A model generated the notes under the pieces. That model was not told where the DNA came from, did no database searches, and saw only the letters and a program-made list of their open reading frames with translations. The translations under genes were made by a program, and so were the position numbers. DNA of 64,000 bases from Crotophaga sulcirostris (Eukaryota > Chordata > Aves > Cuculiformes > Crotophagidae), in assembly GCA_013397455.1 (NCBI GenBank), contig VYZB01000280.1, positions 1,120,796-1,184,795 on the forward strand, given 5' to 3'. Each line of letters begins with the position of its first letter. Positions within the stretch are counted from its first letter, which is position 1. Positions 1-13,400 of the stretch are shown here, one piece after another.

Positions 1-429
1 GGGAGAAGCCAAACTCTAGTGGTGCTGCCCTCTGAGCGAGCAGTAATTCCCCTAAGTGCTGCCCTCATCCCACTGCACGCTGCACCGGCTGCTCTCACCC
101 AGTTTCTCCTCCCTGCTGGGGTTTTTCTCCCTCTGATCTCATTTGGTATTTTTTTCCCTGGAGTGGCTCATCTGGAGACGAGCGGAGCAGGTAACTTGCA
201 GATCTGAGTGATGGGGAGGTTAAAAAAACAGGTAAAGGGGCTGGAAACGGCTGGAGATCTCCCTCTTGATGGGCACCCCCTTGATTTTATTTGATATTTC
301 TGACGACTGCACGCGCAGGGGTTCAGACAGACTATTTTTGGGAGGGGGGAGGGTGGTGATGAGCTCAACATGGGAATCCCATAGCAAGACAGGTGCTCTT
401 GCAGGGGCTGCACACTCGCCCTGGGCCAC

Positions 430-736
430 AGGAAAGGGGCCAGCAGGGCTCTTGGGAGCCGCCCGCGCTCGGCCAGCTGTGAAAACCGTGGCGAAATTAC
501 ACAATGAGCCTTTTTCCTTCCCTCTTGCTCGGAGCCGGCGCTGCAGCCAGCTGGGTTGTGCGCGCAGCCGTGCGTGCCCGCGTGGGCAACTCGGGGGGGA
601 CGCGAGATGCGCCTGAGCTCTGCAGGGAGGGATCGCAGCGCCCTGGCGTCGCCCGCTGCCCGGCGTGCCGGCCACGCTGGCCACAGCCTCGCTGGATGCC
701 GCTGACCCCAAGGTGCGCCGAGGCTCCCGCGTGCAG
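430..736 (+). promoter_or_regulatory. CpG-rich block, candidate KIAA0513 5' exon and promoter
   Basis: About 460-736 has a density of CpG dinucleotides (gcgcgcagccgtgcgtgccc, ccggcgtgccggccacgc and others) seen in few other places in this CpG-poor window. It ends in a good splice donor, GCAG|GTAAAA (donor at 737). The next downstream acceptor of the gene is at 6972, so a non-coding first exon ending at 736 is a reasonable reading. No TATA box is evident, as expected for a CpG-type promoter. There is no transcript evidence; a second GC-rich block at about 5225-5510 is an alternative start. Confidence 0.4.
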
Positions 737-740
737 GTAA

Positions 741-3700
741 AACCAGGGGAGGGAGGGCAGCCCACAGCAGGCCACCATCTCCACTGTGACCCCGCGCAAG
801 GTCAGGCCTTGGCATGGCGGTGGGGACCCCCCTGCTGGGTTTAATCCACATCCAACACCGGGAGGTGATAACCTGCTTTCTCCCAGCCCAGCCACCCAGG
901 CATGGCCGTTCTCTTTTTAATCTCAGCCCATCGCTGAATACATTCATCTTCCCCAGGTAGGACGGAGGGTCCCTGGATGCCCCATGGGTCCCCGAGCTCC
1001 ATCAGCAAAACGTTTCAGCCGCGCTGCTGTGGTGGCTGCATCTTTAACCGTAAACACAACAGCTGAGGCTGGAGGCAGCATCTCCCTCAGGAGATGAGTG
1101 GGTTTGGGGCAAGGGAAGCCCTCCTGTGCCTTTCGGGGAGCTCATTTCCAAAACGCAGCCAGCCCCTGGGATCCCTGGTGAAATTTGGCCGGGTGAAAAT
1201 AGGAATTTCAGAATAAACAGCTCCGTTTGGGGGCTCGCTGGGGCTGTGTGTGCATGGCGGGGGGAGGTGGAAGCTGTGCTGCTGGCGAGTGTTAAAGGAG
1301 AAGCCACTGCTCGGCACAAAAGCTGGTCTTTTGCAGCGCAGGTCTATTCAAGAGACATTTAATTCTCTTCTAAAGTCCAGGCAAATGGGGAGCTGCCATC
1401 TGGTGTCTGATGGCAGCGGGAAGAAAGGGCTCTTTGCAAAGCAGGGGTGAGTTGGGACCTTGCTGGGAGCTTCAGATTGTTTTGAAACGGCTCTGGTTTT
1501 GAGGCTGAGCAAGCTGGCTTTGCAGTGACCCCTGTGGACTAATGGTGGCTTTGAGAAGGGGAAGGGTCCTGCCTGCAGCCACCGGCTGATCCCTGTGAAG
1601 TGCAGGGCAATGCTGGGGCCAGGAGATGAGCTGCAGCTGGGGAGAAGACCCAGGAGACCAACAGTGTTCACATCACCTGCCAAAAATCCGTGCATCAGGG
1701 GCTGCCAGATGATGGGACCCTGGCTGTGGGCTCTCCCCCTGCTCTCTGGCTCTCCCGGTCTCGGTGCGGTGCTGGGTGCTCGTTCTGGCCTGCACTGAGT
1801 GCGCGCGGTCTCTGCTCTGCCTGCGCAAGCACAGAGCAGGTCTCAGCTCACAGCCTCCCTGGTATTCAGGGAATTATTTTTATTAAGTCGCAGAGGCTGT
1901 AACTTCTCAGCCTGCAAGGTGGCTGAGCAGCATCTGTGGTCGGGGTAGCACGGCTGTGCCTTGGTGAGGACACGGCTTAAGCCCTGATAAAACAGGGAAC
2001 GTGTCCTGGCTGCCAGCGCAGGGAGCAGAGCAGGTCTGCAGTGGGGACAAACAAACTCAGTGGGGGGGAGTTTCAGCCCCTCTAAGTCCCGGGGTTTCTT
2101 GAAGTAAGGAGGCTTGCACGTTTAAATACTCGTGTGACACTTTGGGAGGAGGTATTGGTGCAGAATCTCTGGCTTTAGGGTGATTTGTGGGGTCCACGGC
2201 TCAATGGGTCTGTGTCCCTCAGCCATGACCCCGCTCTGGAGCGTTGGCACTGTGGGAGTGACAAAGGGGAACAAGACTGACCAGTTCCCCTGGAGGAAAC
2301 AGGCTGTTCCCTTACAGCACAAGGAGTTTTCCTTGGCAGAAACAAAGCTTTGCCCACAGTGTCTTTGCATTGCCCTGCCAGGCTGGCTCGGTGCCCGCCG
2401 GGGCACTTCTCACCAGCACAGAGGTGTTTTACTGGGACAGCCCCATGGATGCAGTGGAGATGGGTGGCTGCGTGGTGTCCCCAGAGACTGTCAGTACATG
2501 GAGCTGCTGCGGTGGCCACACTGCAAGCATCATGTCCATGTTGGACCCCAGGCCTGGCTGCTTGGGGGGCAGTCAAGCTCAGGTCTGTAAGGATCTGGTT
2601 GTGCCCGTGGGTGTGTTGAGCACAGGGTGAATGAGCCCAGCATGGATCCCTGCGGTGGGCTGCAGCGTGGAAAAGTGCCAGCACTGAGCAGTGGTGCTTT
2701 GCCCTGTCCCTCCGGCAGCAAAGACTCCTCATGTCCCTCTGTTGCATCAGCGTTGCATCCTCTCCAGGGCAGCAAGACATTTGGTGGCTGCAGGTTAGGG
2801 AGGACATGTCCCCTGCCATGGCTGGGAAGCGGAGACACGGTACGTGTTTAAACCTCCTCCGCTGCCCAGTGAGACCGAGCCCTGCCAGGACACGATGCTG
2901 CCCACGTGCTGTGGGAGCACCTCTCACCCTGGCACAGCCCCTCTGGCTCTGAGCAGCAGCAGGGACAAGCGTAGCCTTTGGCACGGTGTGGATGCACTGC
3001 TGGAGATGTTGGCAGAGCTCACAGCTGTGTCGGTGTGTGGCAGCTGAAGGAGTAGAGCCATCCCCTCTGGGCTGCCCAAGCCAAGTCCTGCAAGATTATT
3101 TAATTTTGTCCCATTCCCTGGAGCAGCATCTCTACTGGAGGATGCAAATGGGCTGAATGTCCCCAGGGCCATTCAGAGCCCCTGCACTGTGTGTCTGGGT
3201 GCCATCCCAGCACCCAGGGAGCAGAGGGACTGGAGGGATGTGCTCTCTCTAGATATGAGAAGACAACCAGGGGCTTCTTCATTTTAATTACAGTTTTTAA
3301 TCACCCCTGACAGCTCCAGGCTGGAGCACTGTTGCCATGTAGGATGCAGATGTGACTGTGGGTTCGAGTGTTGTCATTATGCAGGATGCCACCCACAGCC
3401 TGAGCTGATAACAGGGATTAGCTGAGTTTGTCACCCAGATCTGGGGACAGAGCAGGCAGAGACTCACCAAGGGAGAGTCCTGTTCCCCACTGGGATTTCC
3501 ATTGCAACAAACTGGGATCGTGTCCTGCTTCCAGGAGCAAATTGCTGAGACCCTGAGCACACCAGAGCTCAGCACCCAGCACACCTGTAAAAAGCTCAAG
3601 TGGAAACTCTGTGTAGGTTTCAGGGATGCTGGGAGAAAGCATCTCATCCTGAAATCTCTGGAAAATGCAGGCATACCTGGCAGGATGTGCCAGGACGTCC

Positions 3701-4670
3701 TGTGGCATGGGACACACACTGCCAGCACAGTGAGAGCTGCTGCAGGCGTCCAGCAGCTGCTGAGTTTGGGAGGAATGATGGGGTCTGTGGTGACAGTGAG
3801 AGGGGGAGTTTCAGGTTTACCATGTCATCTTGGCCAGGTTACTCATCTGGCAGGGTAATAATGGTCCTCAGGGTGGACTGAAGGCTCTGGCCCAGGGCAG
3901 AACCTCATGCCCTCACTGCATCCCTTGCACCAGTGCTGGCAGCGGCGTGGGAGCCTGGGCAGTCCCTGAAGGCTGTGCTGTGTCCTTTATCATCGCTGTT
4001 CTGTCTCAGTCCCGTAGGTGCCAGTCCAGCATCACCTGGTGAGGCTTCAGGGGTGATTTATTTTACCCCTCTGTGTCATTTCTCCAGGCTTTGTGAGGAG
4101 AAGGAGGAGTTGTGCCCGAGTCATTTAGTGGGGGCAATTCTGCTTTGGATGGGTACTTGTAACGATAGCTGGTAGAGGAATTTCTGCAGTTTCTTTACAG
4201 GCTGCACCTAAAAGGGGACACCTGAGACTCTCACGTGCCAAGGAGTGCCCAGCTCACAGGGTACCTGCACGAAGTCTTTTGCACAGGACTTTGGTGTCAC
4301 ATCCATGCAGTGGCTGTTATCTGGGCAAGAGGATTCGTTGTCCCAACCAATTCCCTTCTATTAAAGTGTAGAGCTGAGAAAACATTCTCAAAAAGCTCTG
4401 GCAGCTCTATTTGCAGATCTGCCACCTCCTGCTTCCAGGCACGCTCCTGATCGTGGTGCATGGGGGAAAAACAAGTTCCAACTTAGGGAGGGAGGCACAG
4501 GCTGCAAAGCACGGCTGCGTGAAGGTGCATCACATGCATCCTGACCTGCCTTCTGTTAAAATGCAGCCTGGCATGGGCTGGAAACAAGGTTGAGCTGCCA
4601 GTGTTGGGAGGAGGCAGCTCTGAGCCCAAACCTGCAGGTGCTGGGGGGGCTGGTGGAGTGGGTCCTTACT
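741..4670. other. Probable 5' intron of KIAA0513, no coding feature seen
   Basis: Both strands were read for conserved protein blocks, splice-bounded exons and RNA genes; nothing convincing was found. Composition is ordinary and CpG-poor, and the open frames present are short and lack domain-like content. Confidence 0.5.
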
Positions 4671-4675
4671 CTATC

Positions 4676-5155
4676 AGCCCCTCGCTACAAGAAGGACGTT
4701 GAGGGGCTTGAGTGCATCCAATGAAGGGAAAGGAGCTGGTGAAGGGGCTGGAGAAGAAGTCTTATGGGTAGTGGTTGAGGGACCTGGGGCTGTTCAGCTT
4801 GGAGAAGAAGAGGCTGAGGGGAGATCTCATCACTGTCTACAACTGCCTGAAAGGAGGTTGTGGCAAAGGGAGTGTTGGTCTCTTCTCCCAAGTGACAGGT
4901 GATAGGACGAGGGGAAATGGTCACAATTGCACCATGGGAGGTTCAGATTAGACATTAAGAAAAATTTCTTCACCAAAAGGGTTCTCAGGCCCTGGCAGAG
5001 GCTGCCGAGGGAGGAGGTGGAGTCACCATCCCTGGAGGTGTTTAAGAGATGGGGAGATGAGTTCCTCATGGATCTGGTTTAGTAGTGGACAGGTACAGTT
5101 GGACTCAATGATCTCAGAGGTCTTTTCCAACCAGATGATTCTGTGATTCTATGAA
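4676..5155 (+). mobile_element. CR1 LINE fragment, 3' part, + orientation
   Basis: This is typical avian CR1 3' sequence: a ggctgttcagcttggagaag motif, gaggggagatctcatcactg, then aagaaaaatttcttcacc, ggaggtggagtcaccatccc and the end ttttccaaccagatgattct followed by the short 3' repeat gattctgtgattctatg. It is 5'-truncated and the longest CR1 copy in the window. Its reverse transcriptase region is missing, so it cannot move on its own. Confidence 0.9.
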
Positions 5156-5224
5156 AAAGGGACTTTGCAGCTGCCTTGGGAGCAGAAAGGGCGAGGGGTG
5201 GAGGGCTGAGGTGGCTGAAGCGCA

Positions 5225-5510
5225 GCGTGGTCCCTGCAGCTGGAGGGGCTGCTGGGAGGGGGTCGCGCTGCCCGAGCCGGGCTGCAGCTGGCTGGCTCCC
5301 CACGGGCACCCTGCCAGTCCCTCCGGTGCCGCAGCCTCCCTCCTGCTCCGCTCTCCAACGCTCCCGGCAGCTCGCTGACTGCGGCAGTGTCCTTGCAGCT
5401 CTCCCAGGACCCACGTTTAGGTGCGTGTTGGGGGACAGTGGGGTTCAGTGCGAGGGAGGGCGGGAGAGGGGGTGTCAGTGAAGGGGGGACGCGGCCGCTT
5501 GGTGCTGGGT
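5225..5510. promoter_or_regulatory. Second GC/CpG-rich block upstream of KIAA0513
   Basis: A locally CpG-enriched stretch immediately follows the CR1 copy (for example cgcgctgcccgagccgggct). It could be an alternative promoter for KIAA0513 or simply a GC-rich intron island. No TATA box and no strong initiator context were seen. Confidence 0.2.
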
Positions 5511-6972
5511 GCATGAAGATGCAGGAGTTTCTGCCACCTCAGGCAACTTTCCTTTTGGTCCCTGCTGTGTCTCAGCCCTTGGGGACCTGGGTGACAAGGG
5601 CTTTTGCCAGGATGTTGAGCTGCCTGGCGTTCAGGGAGGGTGCAGTGTTGTGCCTCCCTCTCTGTCCTGTGGGTCCCAGCACTTCCAGCACCCCACGGAC
5701 CCTACGAGGCTCTGGGGAGGAGGAGAGCACTGCTGGGAGAGCTGCTCCTCCAGCAGTGGGTAATTTTCCCAGCCCCTGAGCTGGGACAATGTGCTCTGCT
5801 TGGTGAAACTCTTTGGATTTGGTTCCATTTTGAACTCTTTTTTTTGTCTGATGAACTGGATGTTGGTCCTTTGGGGTACGCTGGTCTGTAAACTGAAAAA
5901 AAATCTGGGTGGTGGTTTGTTCTTTCTTTTTTCCTCTGGGCATGGTGCTTGTGTCCTGGGATCAGTTCCTTCGAAGGCAGCGGGGCTGTGGCAGTGCTGC
6001 CATCGTGCTGCCCTGGGGTTGCCACTGCTTTACCTGGGCTGCTGTCCCTCCCCTTGTCCCGGGCTGCTGTGCCCTGCGCTGGCCCCGTGCCCGACTGCTG
6101 CAGCGCGGCTGCTTGTGCTGGGTTCACATCTCTGAAGGCATCGCTTGCCACCTCCTGGTGCAGAAAGACTCTTGCTGAGGACATGAGCAGCTCCCTGATG
6201 AAAAGGAAGCTTCCAGGCAGCCCTTTCTTTACCCCTTTTGCTGCACAGCAGCTGCTCTTGTACAGCCCGGCTCGTGCACACACTGGAGCATCGCAGTCCA
6301 GCACTGGCTGGGTCTCCCTGTGCCCTGAGAGCAGAGCTGCCTGTGCCTGACCATACCTGCTTTGCCGGGCCTTTGCAGTCTCAGTTGGATTCCAAAACTA
6401 ATTAATCTAACTGCAGTCCACATCCCACTACAGTTTCTGTTGTGTTCAGCACCCCCTTTCGATTCCCAGTTTAAGCCGGTGCATGTTCAGCACTGGGGTG
6501 CTCCACCCTGGAGATGGTCCCACTTCCAAACTGTGTCAGGCAGACCCATGAGCAGAGGCGAGGGAAGGGGAGAGGAGGATGCTTTTCTGGGGCTGCCTTG
6601 GAAAATCACCAGTGTGTTTGCCAGCTGCTGGCTCACGCTGGCCCAGTTTTGCCCGTCAGGCTGTGAGTTGTCATATCCCAAATGTGGCAGAAGGAGCTTG
6701 GGCTTAAATTGTCTCTTTTCTGGCCTAAAGGATGAAACCCACACTTGAACGGTGCAGAAAGCACACAAGCACTGCGTGGGTTTGCTAATTCACGTGGCTG
6801 GTGGAGAGCAGCCAGCTCTGCCTGCCCCGTGCACCTGTGTCGGGCCCCTCCTCGCTGCTGATAGGCATCCCGGGGACACCGTAGGTGGTGGTCTGTGGGC
6901 TCCTCTCCCAAGATCCATGATGGCTGTTCCCTGGGGTCCTCTCCTCACCTGTGTCTTGCCCCTGTCTTTCAG

Positions 6973-7468
6973 ATGTCCTGCGGTACCACAGCCCCCCACA
7001 GAAGGACCTGCCTGCCTTAGCCAGCCCATCTCCCAGGCACCCCGCCGGTGATGGCCTTGATGCCCCAGTGAGGGGTGACAGGACGAAGACCAAAGCCCCC
7101 CAGCACTGCCATATCCTCCCTGGGAGAGCCATGGAGGCCCCTCTGGATGTGCCTGTAGGGAACCTCATTGACTTTGATGCCGAAACACCTGCCTGCAACC
7201 CCTCGGAAGCCTCTCCTCCCGCTGCCCCCAGTGGCAATGGGCACCTGGGGGACGCAGAGGAGGTGGCTGAGGAGGAGAGCGATGCCACTGAGTCAGCAGA
7301 CAGTGAGAACGACATGGGTGACTCTCCCAGGCACTGGAGTGGCTACCACCGCTCCTCCTCCAACGAGTCCTTCTCCTCCAGCCAGAGCACCGAGTCAGCC
7401 AGGGACGAGGTGGTGGCCGAGCGCCGGGAGTTCATGCGGCACTACGTGGAGAAGATCTTCACTGGAGG
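6973..7468 (+). CDS. KIAA0513: KIAA0513 first coding exon (5' UTR 6973-7130, CDS 7131-7468)
   Basis: The acceptor is cctgtctttcag ending at 6972 and the donor is GTGAGC at 7469. Coding starts at ATG 7131 ([15 protein letters not shown]) and ends in the TGG of ..EKIFTGG, two bases into a codon. The encoded segment is the acidic, Ser-rich N-terminal region ([26 protein letters not shown]). At least one non-coding 5' exon must lie upstream. Confidence 0.93.
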
Positions 7469-10400
7469 GTGAGCGAGTGGCACCGGCGAGCCTGCTGCCA
7501 GGGCACGTCCTGCAGGATGGGATCTGAGTGCTTTCCCACTCTGGGAGCATCTCTTTGTGTCTTTCCCTGTGCTCGGCCAGCACAGCTTGTTGCTCCCAGA
7601 GCTAAGCTGAGGATGTGGGCTCTGACTTGCACCCCTCTCCTGGGCATGTTCTCACTCACCTTTCACTCCCCAGCTTCCATCCTCTCTTCTTTCTCCCCTC
7701 TCCCATGCCAGGAGCTCCCCATACTGGGGGTCTTGGTTTTCTGGGGGTCTCCAGCTCCTCTCCCCCACCGGGCATCTCTGCTGCTGCTTGTACAAGTGCC
7801 AGCAGCTTGCATGTGCCCCAGGGCTCTGAGACAGCCCCTGGCTGTGCCCTCCCAACCCTGCAGCCCCCCAGCTCCCATCGCTGTGGTCTCCATAACACTG
7901 CAGCTCGGAGTGTCAAGCAGGATTGAGCAAACCAAGCATGATGAGCAGCAACAGGGGTTGTTTTTGCTCTGGGGCAGAGTGCCTGTCTCTGGAGCTCAGT
8001 TTCTGCTCGCACTGTCCTTGGCTCTTCCCATCTCCCTCTGCCTTTGGCTTCCCTCTGCCAGGAAACAACAAAAGAGCAGTGTGAGCTGGAAGATGACAAA
8101 ATGGATGCTTTCCTTGCCTTCTTCCTCTGCCTTCCTCCCCGTGTGGCAGCACCAGGATGCTGCCTCCAAGAGGGATAAAGTTGGGAAGCTGAGCCATGCT
8201 GGCTGGATCATAGAATCATAGAATGGTTGGGGTTGGAAGGGACCTTAAAGATCACAGGGGATGCTGGCCACACGCTCATCTTTAGTGATTTTTTTTTTCT
8301 TTTTCCCCATTTCAGAGAGGATTTGGACCAAGAAGAGAAGGCCAGGTTTGGTGAGCTCTGCAGTGGCGAGAATGGGAAGGGCAGGGAGTGGTTTGCGAGA
8401 TACGTGAGCGCTCAGGTAAGGGGAGAGATGGGCAAAGGAGCCGTGGTCCTGTGCTGGGGCTTTGGAGCAGCCTGGGCAGGGGGCTCAGGCCAGAGGAATT
8501 TAGCAATGGCCCAGAACAATATTTTTGGAGGGCAGGAATTCGGGGAAAGGGAGGAAATTCATTATGGGGAGATACAGAAGTGAATAAATGCATCCTGAGG
8601 CAGGTAAATATGTGTAGGATAATAATGTAGGAAGGAAGTAACCTGTTTTATTTAAAATGAAATCCTGTCAGCACTGAGAAATATCCTCTTCCCTAGAAAA
8701 ACAATCCAGAGAGGCAAGCCACTGTCTCCAAGAGGGAGACCTGACCTGTTGTGCCCTCTGCCCACCTCCCTGTGGCGGGGGGTCCCAGGGTGGGGGTTCA
8801 GGTTGCCCTCGCTGCTGTGCTAAACCCTGGGCTTTGTGCCTGCAGCGCTGCAACTCCAAGTGTGTCTCGGAACAGACCTTCTACCGCCTGATGCAGTCCT
8901 TCGCCCTCGTGCTGTTTGAGTAAGTCAGGGCAGGGGGGGCCTCGCTGCAACCACCAGCAGCCCCTGAGACCAGAGCCACGGCTCGAGGAGGGGCAGCAGC
9001 CACAGGGTCGCTTGGGTTGCCATCGCCGAGTGTCTTCACTGAATCCTCCCTCCATGCCAGGTGTCACCAGATGGATGACTTCAGCCCTGCCAAGAACCTC
9101 ATGACCATGTGTTTCACCTACTACTACATTGGTAAGAGCTGCCTGCAGACTTCAGCTTTGCTTGTGCCGGAGACCAGGGGTGAAGTGTGCCCTGTGCATG
9201 GGAAGGGTGATGGGTGGGTACCCGAGCTTGGCTTGCTCTGACTGACTCTGATATCGAGCAGAAGAGAGCCTCCAGGGCCCAGAAACTTTGCAAACCTGCT
9301 GGACACCCTCACTGGGGTGGTAGTTCATGCAGATGCTGGTTTGCCATTCCTTCTAGCCAGAGGTATTTGTATGTGGTGATTCCCAGATGTTCCCCAACCC
9401 TGGGGTTATGATGTGAAATCCACAGCCCAGAAGTACCTTGGGTCATTGCTTGGTGTGCAGCAGTCACTCCTCCAAGGGGCGTTGGATTTGGTATCCAACA
9501 TGGAAGGGAGGATAAATGCCTACAGGAACTGGGATGGGATGGGGTCTGGGATGTCTGTTTCTGATCTCCACTGTGCATCTTGAAGCTGGGAGCAGGTTGG
9601 TCCTCCAGGGGTTGCCAGCACCCACGACCATGGGGCCAGCTGAGCTCCTGACATGTTGCCCACAGGCAAGACCCATGTTCTGCCCTTGGAGGCGAAGGAG
9701 AAGCCCATGGGCAGTATTGACTCCTACCTGAAGTCAGCCAACAGCTGGCTGGCAGAGAAGAAGGACATCGCAGAGCGCCTGCTGAAAAACACCTCAGCCA
9801 AGACAGAGAATGTCAAGGGCTTCTTCGGGGGCCTGGAGACCAAACTGAAGGGTCCTACCACCAAAAAGAGCAAGTGGGTACTACTCCATGGGCAGGCAGG
9901 CTGGGCTGAGGTGGGAACCCATAATGTGACCAAGCCAGAATCCTCCTGGGTGTAGGGCCACCAAGAGCCAGGGGTTATCTTGGCCATAGGAAGGTGATCT
10001 AGAGCCTGGTCCCATGGTTTATACTTTGGTCACTGGGCATCTCACGATCTGGCAGTCCTGTGTCCCTTGGGCAAGAGGATATGGGGTTCCAGGAGACAGT
10101 GCTGTTGCTTTGTGGTCTTCTGCATCATCTCTGTACTGGGTTGGGCTGGGATGGACATCAGGGTCTCTTGGCCAGCTTTTTGGTCCCAAGAACAGTTGTG
10201 TTGGAGCAGGGGTCTTTTCAAATGAGGGTGCTCCCCTCACCAGAGACGCCAGGGCTTTGTTGTGTGGCTGTCAGGGGGACAAGCTTTTCAGGAGCTGATG
10301 CTGATTTTTATGCCACAGCGAAGATGAGGACAAACCAAAGGAGAAGCTGAAGAAGACAGGTGAGTGGAGCCAGCGTTGTTGAATTAGTCATGGTAAAGGC

Positions 10401-13400
10401 ATCCCTGGGGAAGGAACGGGGGCCGGAAGTGGTATGAGATGCCTGGCATTGCTGGAGACATGGGGTGGGAAGCAGGGCAAGAAGGACTGATGCTGTCTCC
10501 CCTGAGCTCCTAGAGAAGTGCCCCAAAGGAGCCTTCTCAGCTCCTTGCTTTGGAGCAGTCACAGCTCTTGTCCCACAAGGACATTTTGTGACATCTTGTC
10601 CTTGGTGGCACCAGGTTGCAGACCTTTGGGTGTCCATGGCCTCTGAGCCTTCGTGCTGCTCCAGTCTCCTCCCTAGTAGCCATATGTGCTCCCAAACCAG
10701 AGGTACAGTCCCTCGAGCATGCCCCTGGGACACCCATGTCTCAATCAGAGCCAGTATCTGCCTGCAAAGAGCAGGCAAACCTCCTCCTCACGTTGCTGGG
10801 GAGGTGCTGGGGATGAGTATTGGCTTTGCAGACCTTGCCATCATGGCTGCTTGGACACCAAGCTGGCAAGAGGACACAAAGTCTGTGCATGGGTGGGAAG
10901 GTGGGAGCCATCCAGACCTCAGCATGTGACTGTGTGTCCCCACAGTTTCTGTGCAGAGCCCAGAAGAGGAGAAGAAAGGAGAGAAGATCTACCTGTACAT
11001 GCACCTCAAGCAGCAGCCGATCTGGTAAAGCCTTCCTGGGGTGAGCTGGCTCTTGCCCAGCATTGGTCTCCCTGGAGAGGGCATTTGTCCTCCTTAGCCA
11101 TACATTCCCCAGACTTCCATGCTTTTAAGCCCCTAAACAAGGTGCCTGTGGCTTTTGCACATCCCTTGTGCTAGCGAGGGTGTGTCTGCAGCCACACAAG
11201 GACCTGGTCCAAAAATGGACCCAGTCTGCCAGATTCAATTATCACTCCCCCTCCTGACCTGGATCATCTCCTGGCCCCTGGGAAGTGGGTGAGCTTGACC
11301 CTGGGAGGACTCGGGGACAGGCTGGGGAGATGGGGAGTGGCCGAACCCAACATCTCCCTCCCTCCCTGCAGGCACAACCTGCGGTTTTGGAACGCTGCCT
11401 TCTTCGACGCCGTGCACTGTGAGCGCAGGAAGCGGTCCCCCACCACCAGGTAGGACATGAGAAATGGAGATGCTGTGTCCCCTCCAACCTTCCCCCCTGC
11501 TCCTGGTGGCCCTAAGCATTACCAACCACAGGGAAAAACTCTGCTTTCCACCCCTGACCACAAATCTGCCGGGGCCACTGGGCTGTGGGGTGGACAGGCG
11601 AGAGCTGCATCCTTTCGGGGATCTGAGAATGTGAATATTTTCTTGCTTGTTTTGCACCATTTTTGCAAGAACAAAGCCCTAGAGGTGTGCCCAGAAAATC
11701 CAGCCAGGGTTCAAGCTGTTGGTGCTTAGTTTGCAAGCAGATCTGGGAAAAGCTGCTTGGTGTGTTTAAGAGGAGACTGGATGAGACACTCAGTGCCATG
11801 GTTTAGATGATGGGTTGGTGTTAGTGTTGGGTTATAGGTTGGACTCAGTTATCTCAGAGGTCCTTTCCAACCTTGTGATACTGTGTGCAGCCCTTTGGGG
11901 AGGTGCAGAGGATGGAGAGGTCCCAGCTGGCCCTGGGAGGGCTGTGGAAGTGCTGCCAGAGCAGTGTGGGGACAGTCCGTGGGCAGCCAGCAAGGATGGG
12001 AACCGGAGATAGCGGCGTGGTTGGCCCTGAGGGCTGGGAGGATCAGGATAAACCCTGCAAAGGGAAGGGGCTGCTTGTTTCAGATGCAGGCAGCATCTGG
12101 GTGCCTTGGCAGGGGGACCCCATGGGGTGTAAGAGTGAGTGAGGTGCTCACTGAGCTCACGGCCACCTCTTGCTCCACCACGGACCTGCCGTGAGGGCTT
12201 GAGCAATTCACTTCTCTTTCGAACGCAGTTTAACCCCTCTGAAACCGAATGGTCCTGCTGTGTGTCTGCACGGTGCTTTGAGCTCTCGGGGTGAGAGTCA
12301 TTGAGCTCAGGCCATTTGAGCAGCCCCTTTCCCACCAGTGATGGCACTTCTTCAGGCAGCCAGCCCTCCTGCACCCTCCCCAAAACCTGAGCTGAGCCAC
12401 GGCAGCCTGGGCTCACACCATGGGATGCTCTGCCAGCCTCAACCCATGATCAATCTCTGCTTTCTCTTTTATTGCTTTTCTTTTTTTTTTTTTTCCCAAG
12501 CAAGCCACTGAAAGAACCTATTGAACAGTAATGTAACCATAACCGCATTTGCTTTGATTAAGCCCCAAATTAGCAGCAGCAAATGTCTCACAAGGACATA
12601 CGCCACTGGCAGCTGCTCTCTGCTCCGAGTGCCTTTCTCAATTAATCTGATGGCTGAGCCTGTGTCTGCTGCAGATACAAGCCTGACTAATGAATGAGCT
12701 TCAGGAGCTGCAGCTTGGAGTACTTTGACTATCTCAGGGGGTTGAAAGGTGGTGGTGACCCCCCCTTTAGTCCCTGGAGAGGATAATGCAAGCCACTGGG
12801 TGAACTGGGGTGCTGCTTACTGCACTGAGGATTCAAATCCCTGGCAGGAGGAGTTGGTTGGTGAGGGCTGGAGTCTCACGGGCTGGGTTTGAAATTCAGG
12901 GGTGGTGCTTGACCATGGCAGGCGTCTGCAGGGTCCATGCTGACTGGTGTGTGATGGTCCCCATCTCTCCGTGGTAGCCAGAGCATTGCTGGGGTGTCCG
13001 GGCTGCAGCGAGGTTTTATCTCCTCTCAGTGGGGAGGGCAGGGGACGGGGGGAAGGAACTAGAACTAAACTCCGCTTTTTCTCTCTCTTTCCTCTGTCTG
13101 CCTCTAACAACCTTCTTCTGTCTCTTCTTCTCTCCTTTCCCCTCCATCTCTCGATCTTGCATGATCTTTCACACTCCACTTTTGTCGGCCCCGTTTCTGC
13201 TGCCACTCCAGAGAGAACGCTGGGGAGGAAGAGGAGAAGAGGTGTGTCTGTCCCCGTGCGGCGGTGCATTAGTGCCCAGAGGCCAGCGCTCACTTCAGCC
13301 CCAAATCCTGCCCAGGGAGGGGGGGTTGACACATTTCAGGGAGTCTCTGAAAGACCCTTCTGCACCGAGCAGGTGCATCATCCTCTCAAAGGAGCCAGAA

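Noticed and set aside
168..947. 259-codon open frame on the - strand at the window start
   Set aside because: It runs antisense through the CpG-rich block, where stop codons are depleted. The translation has no domain-like order.
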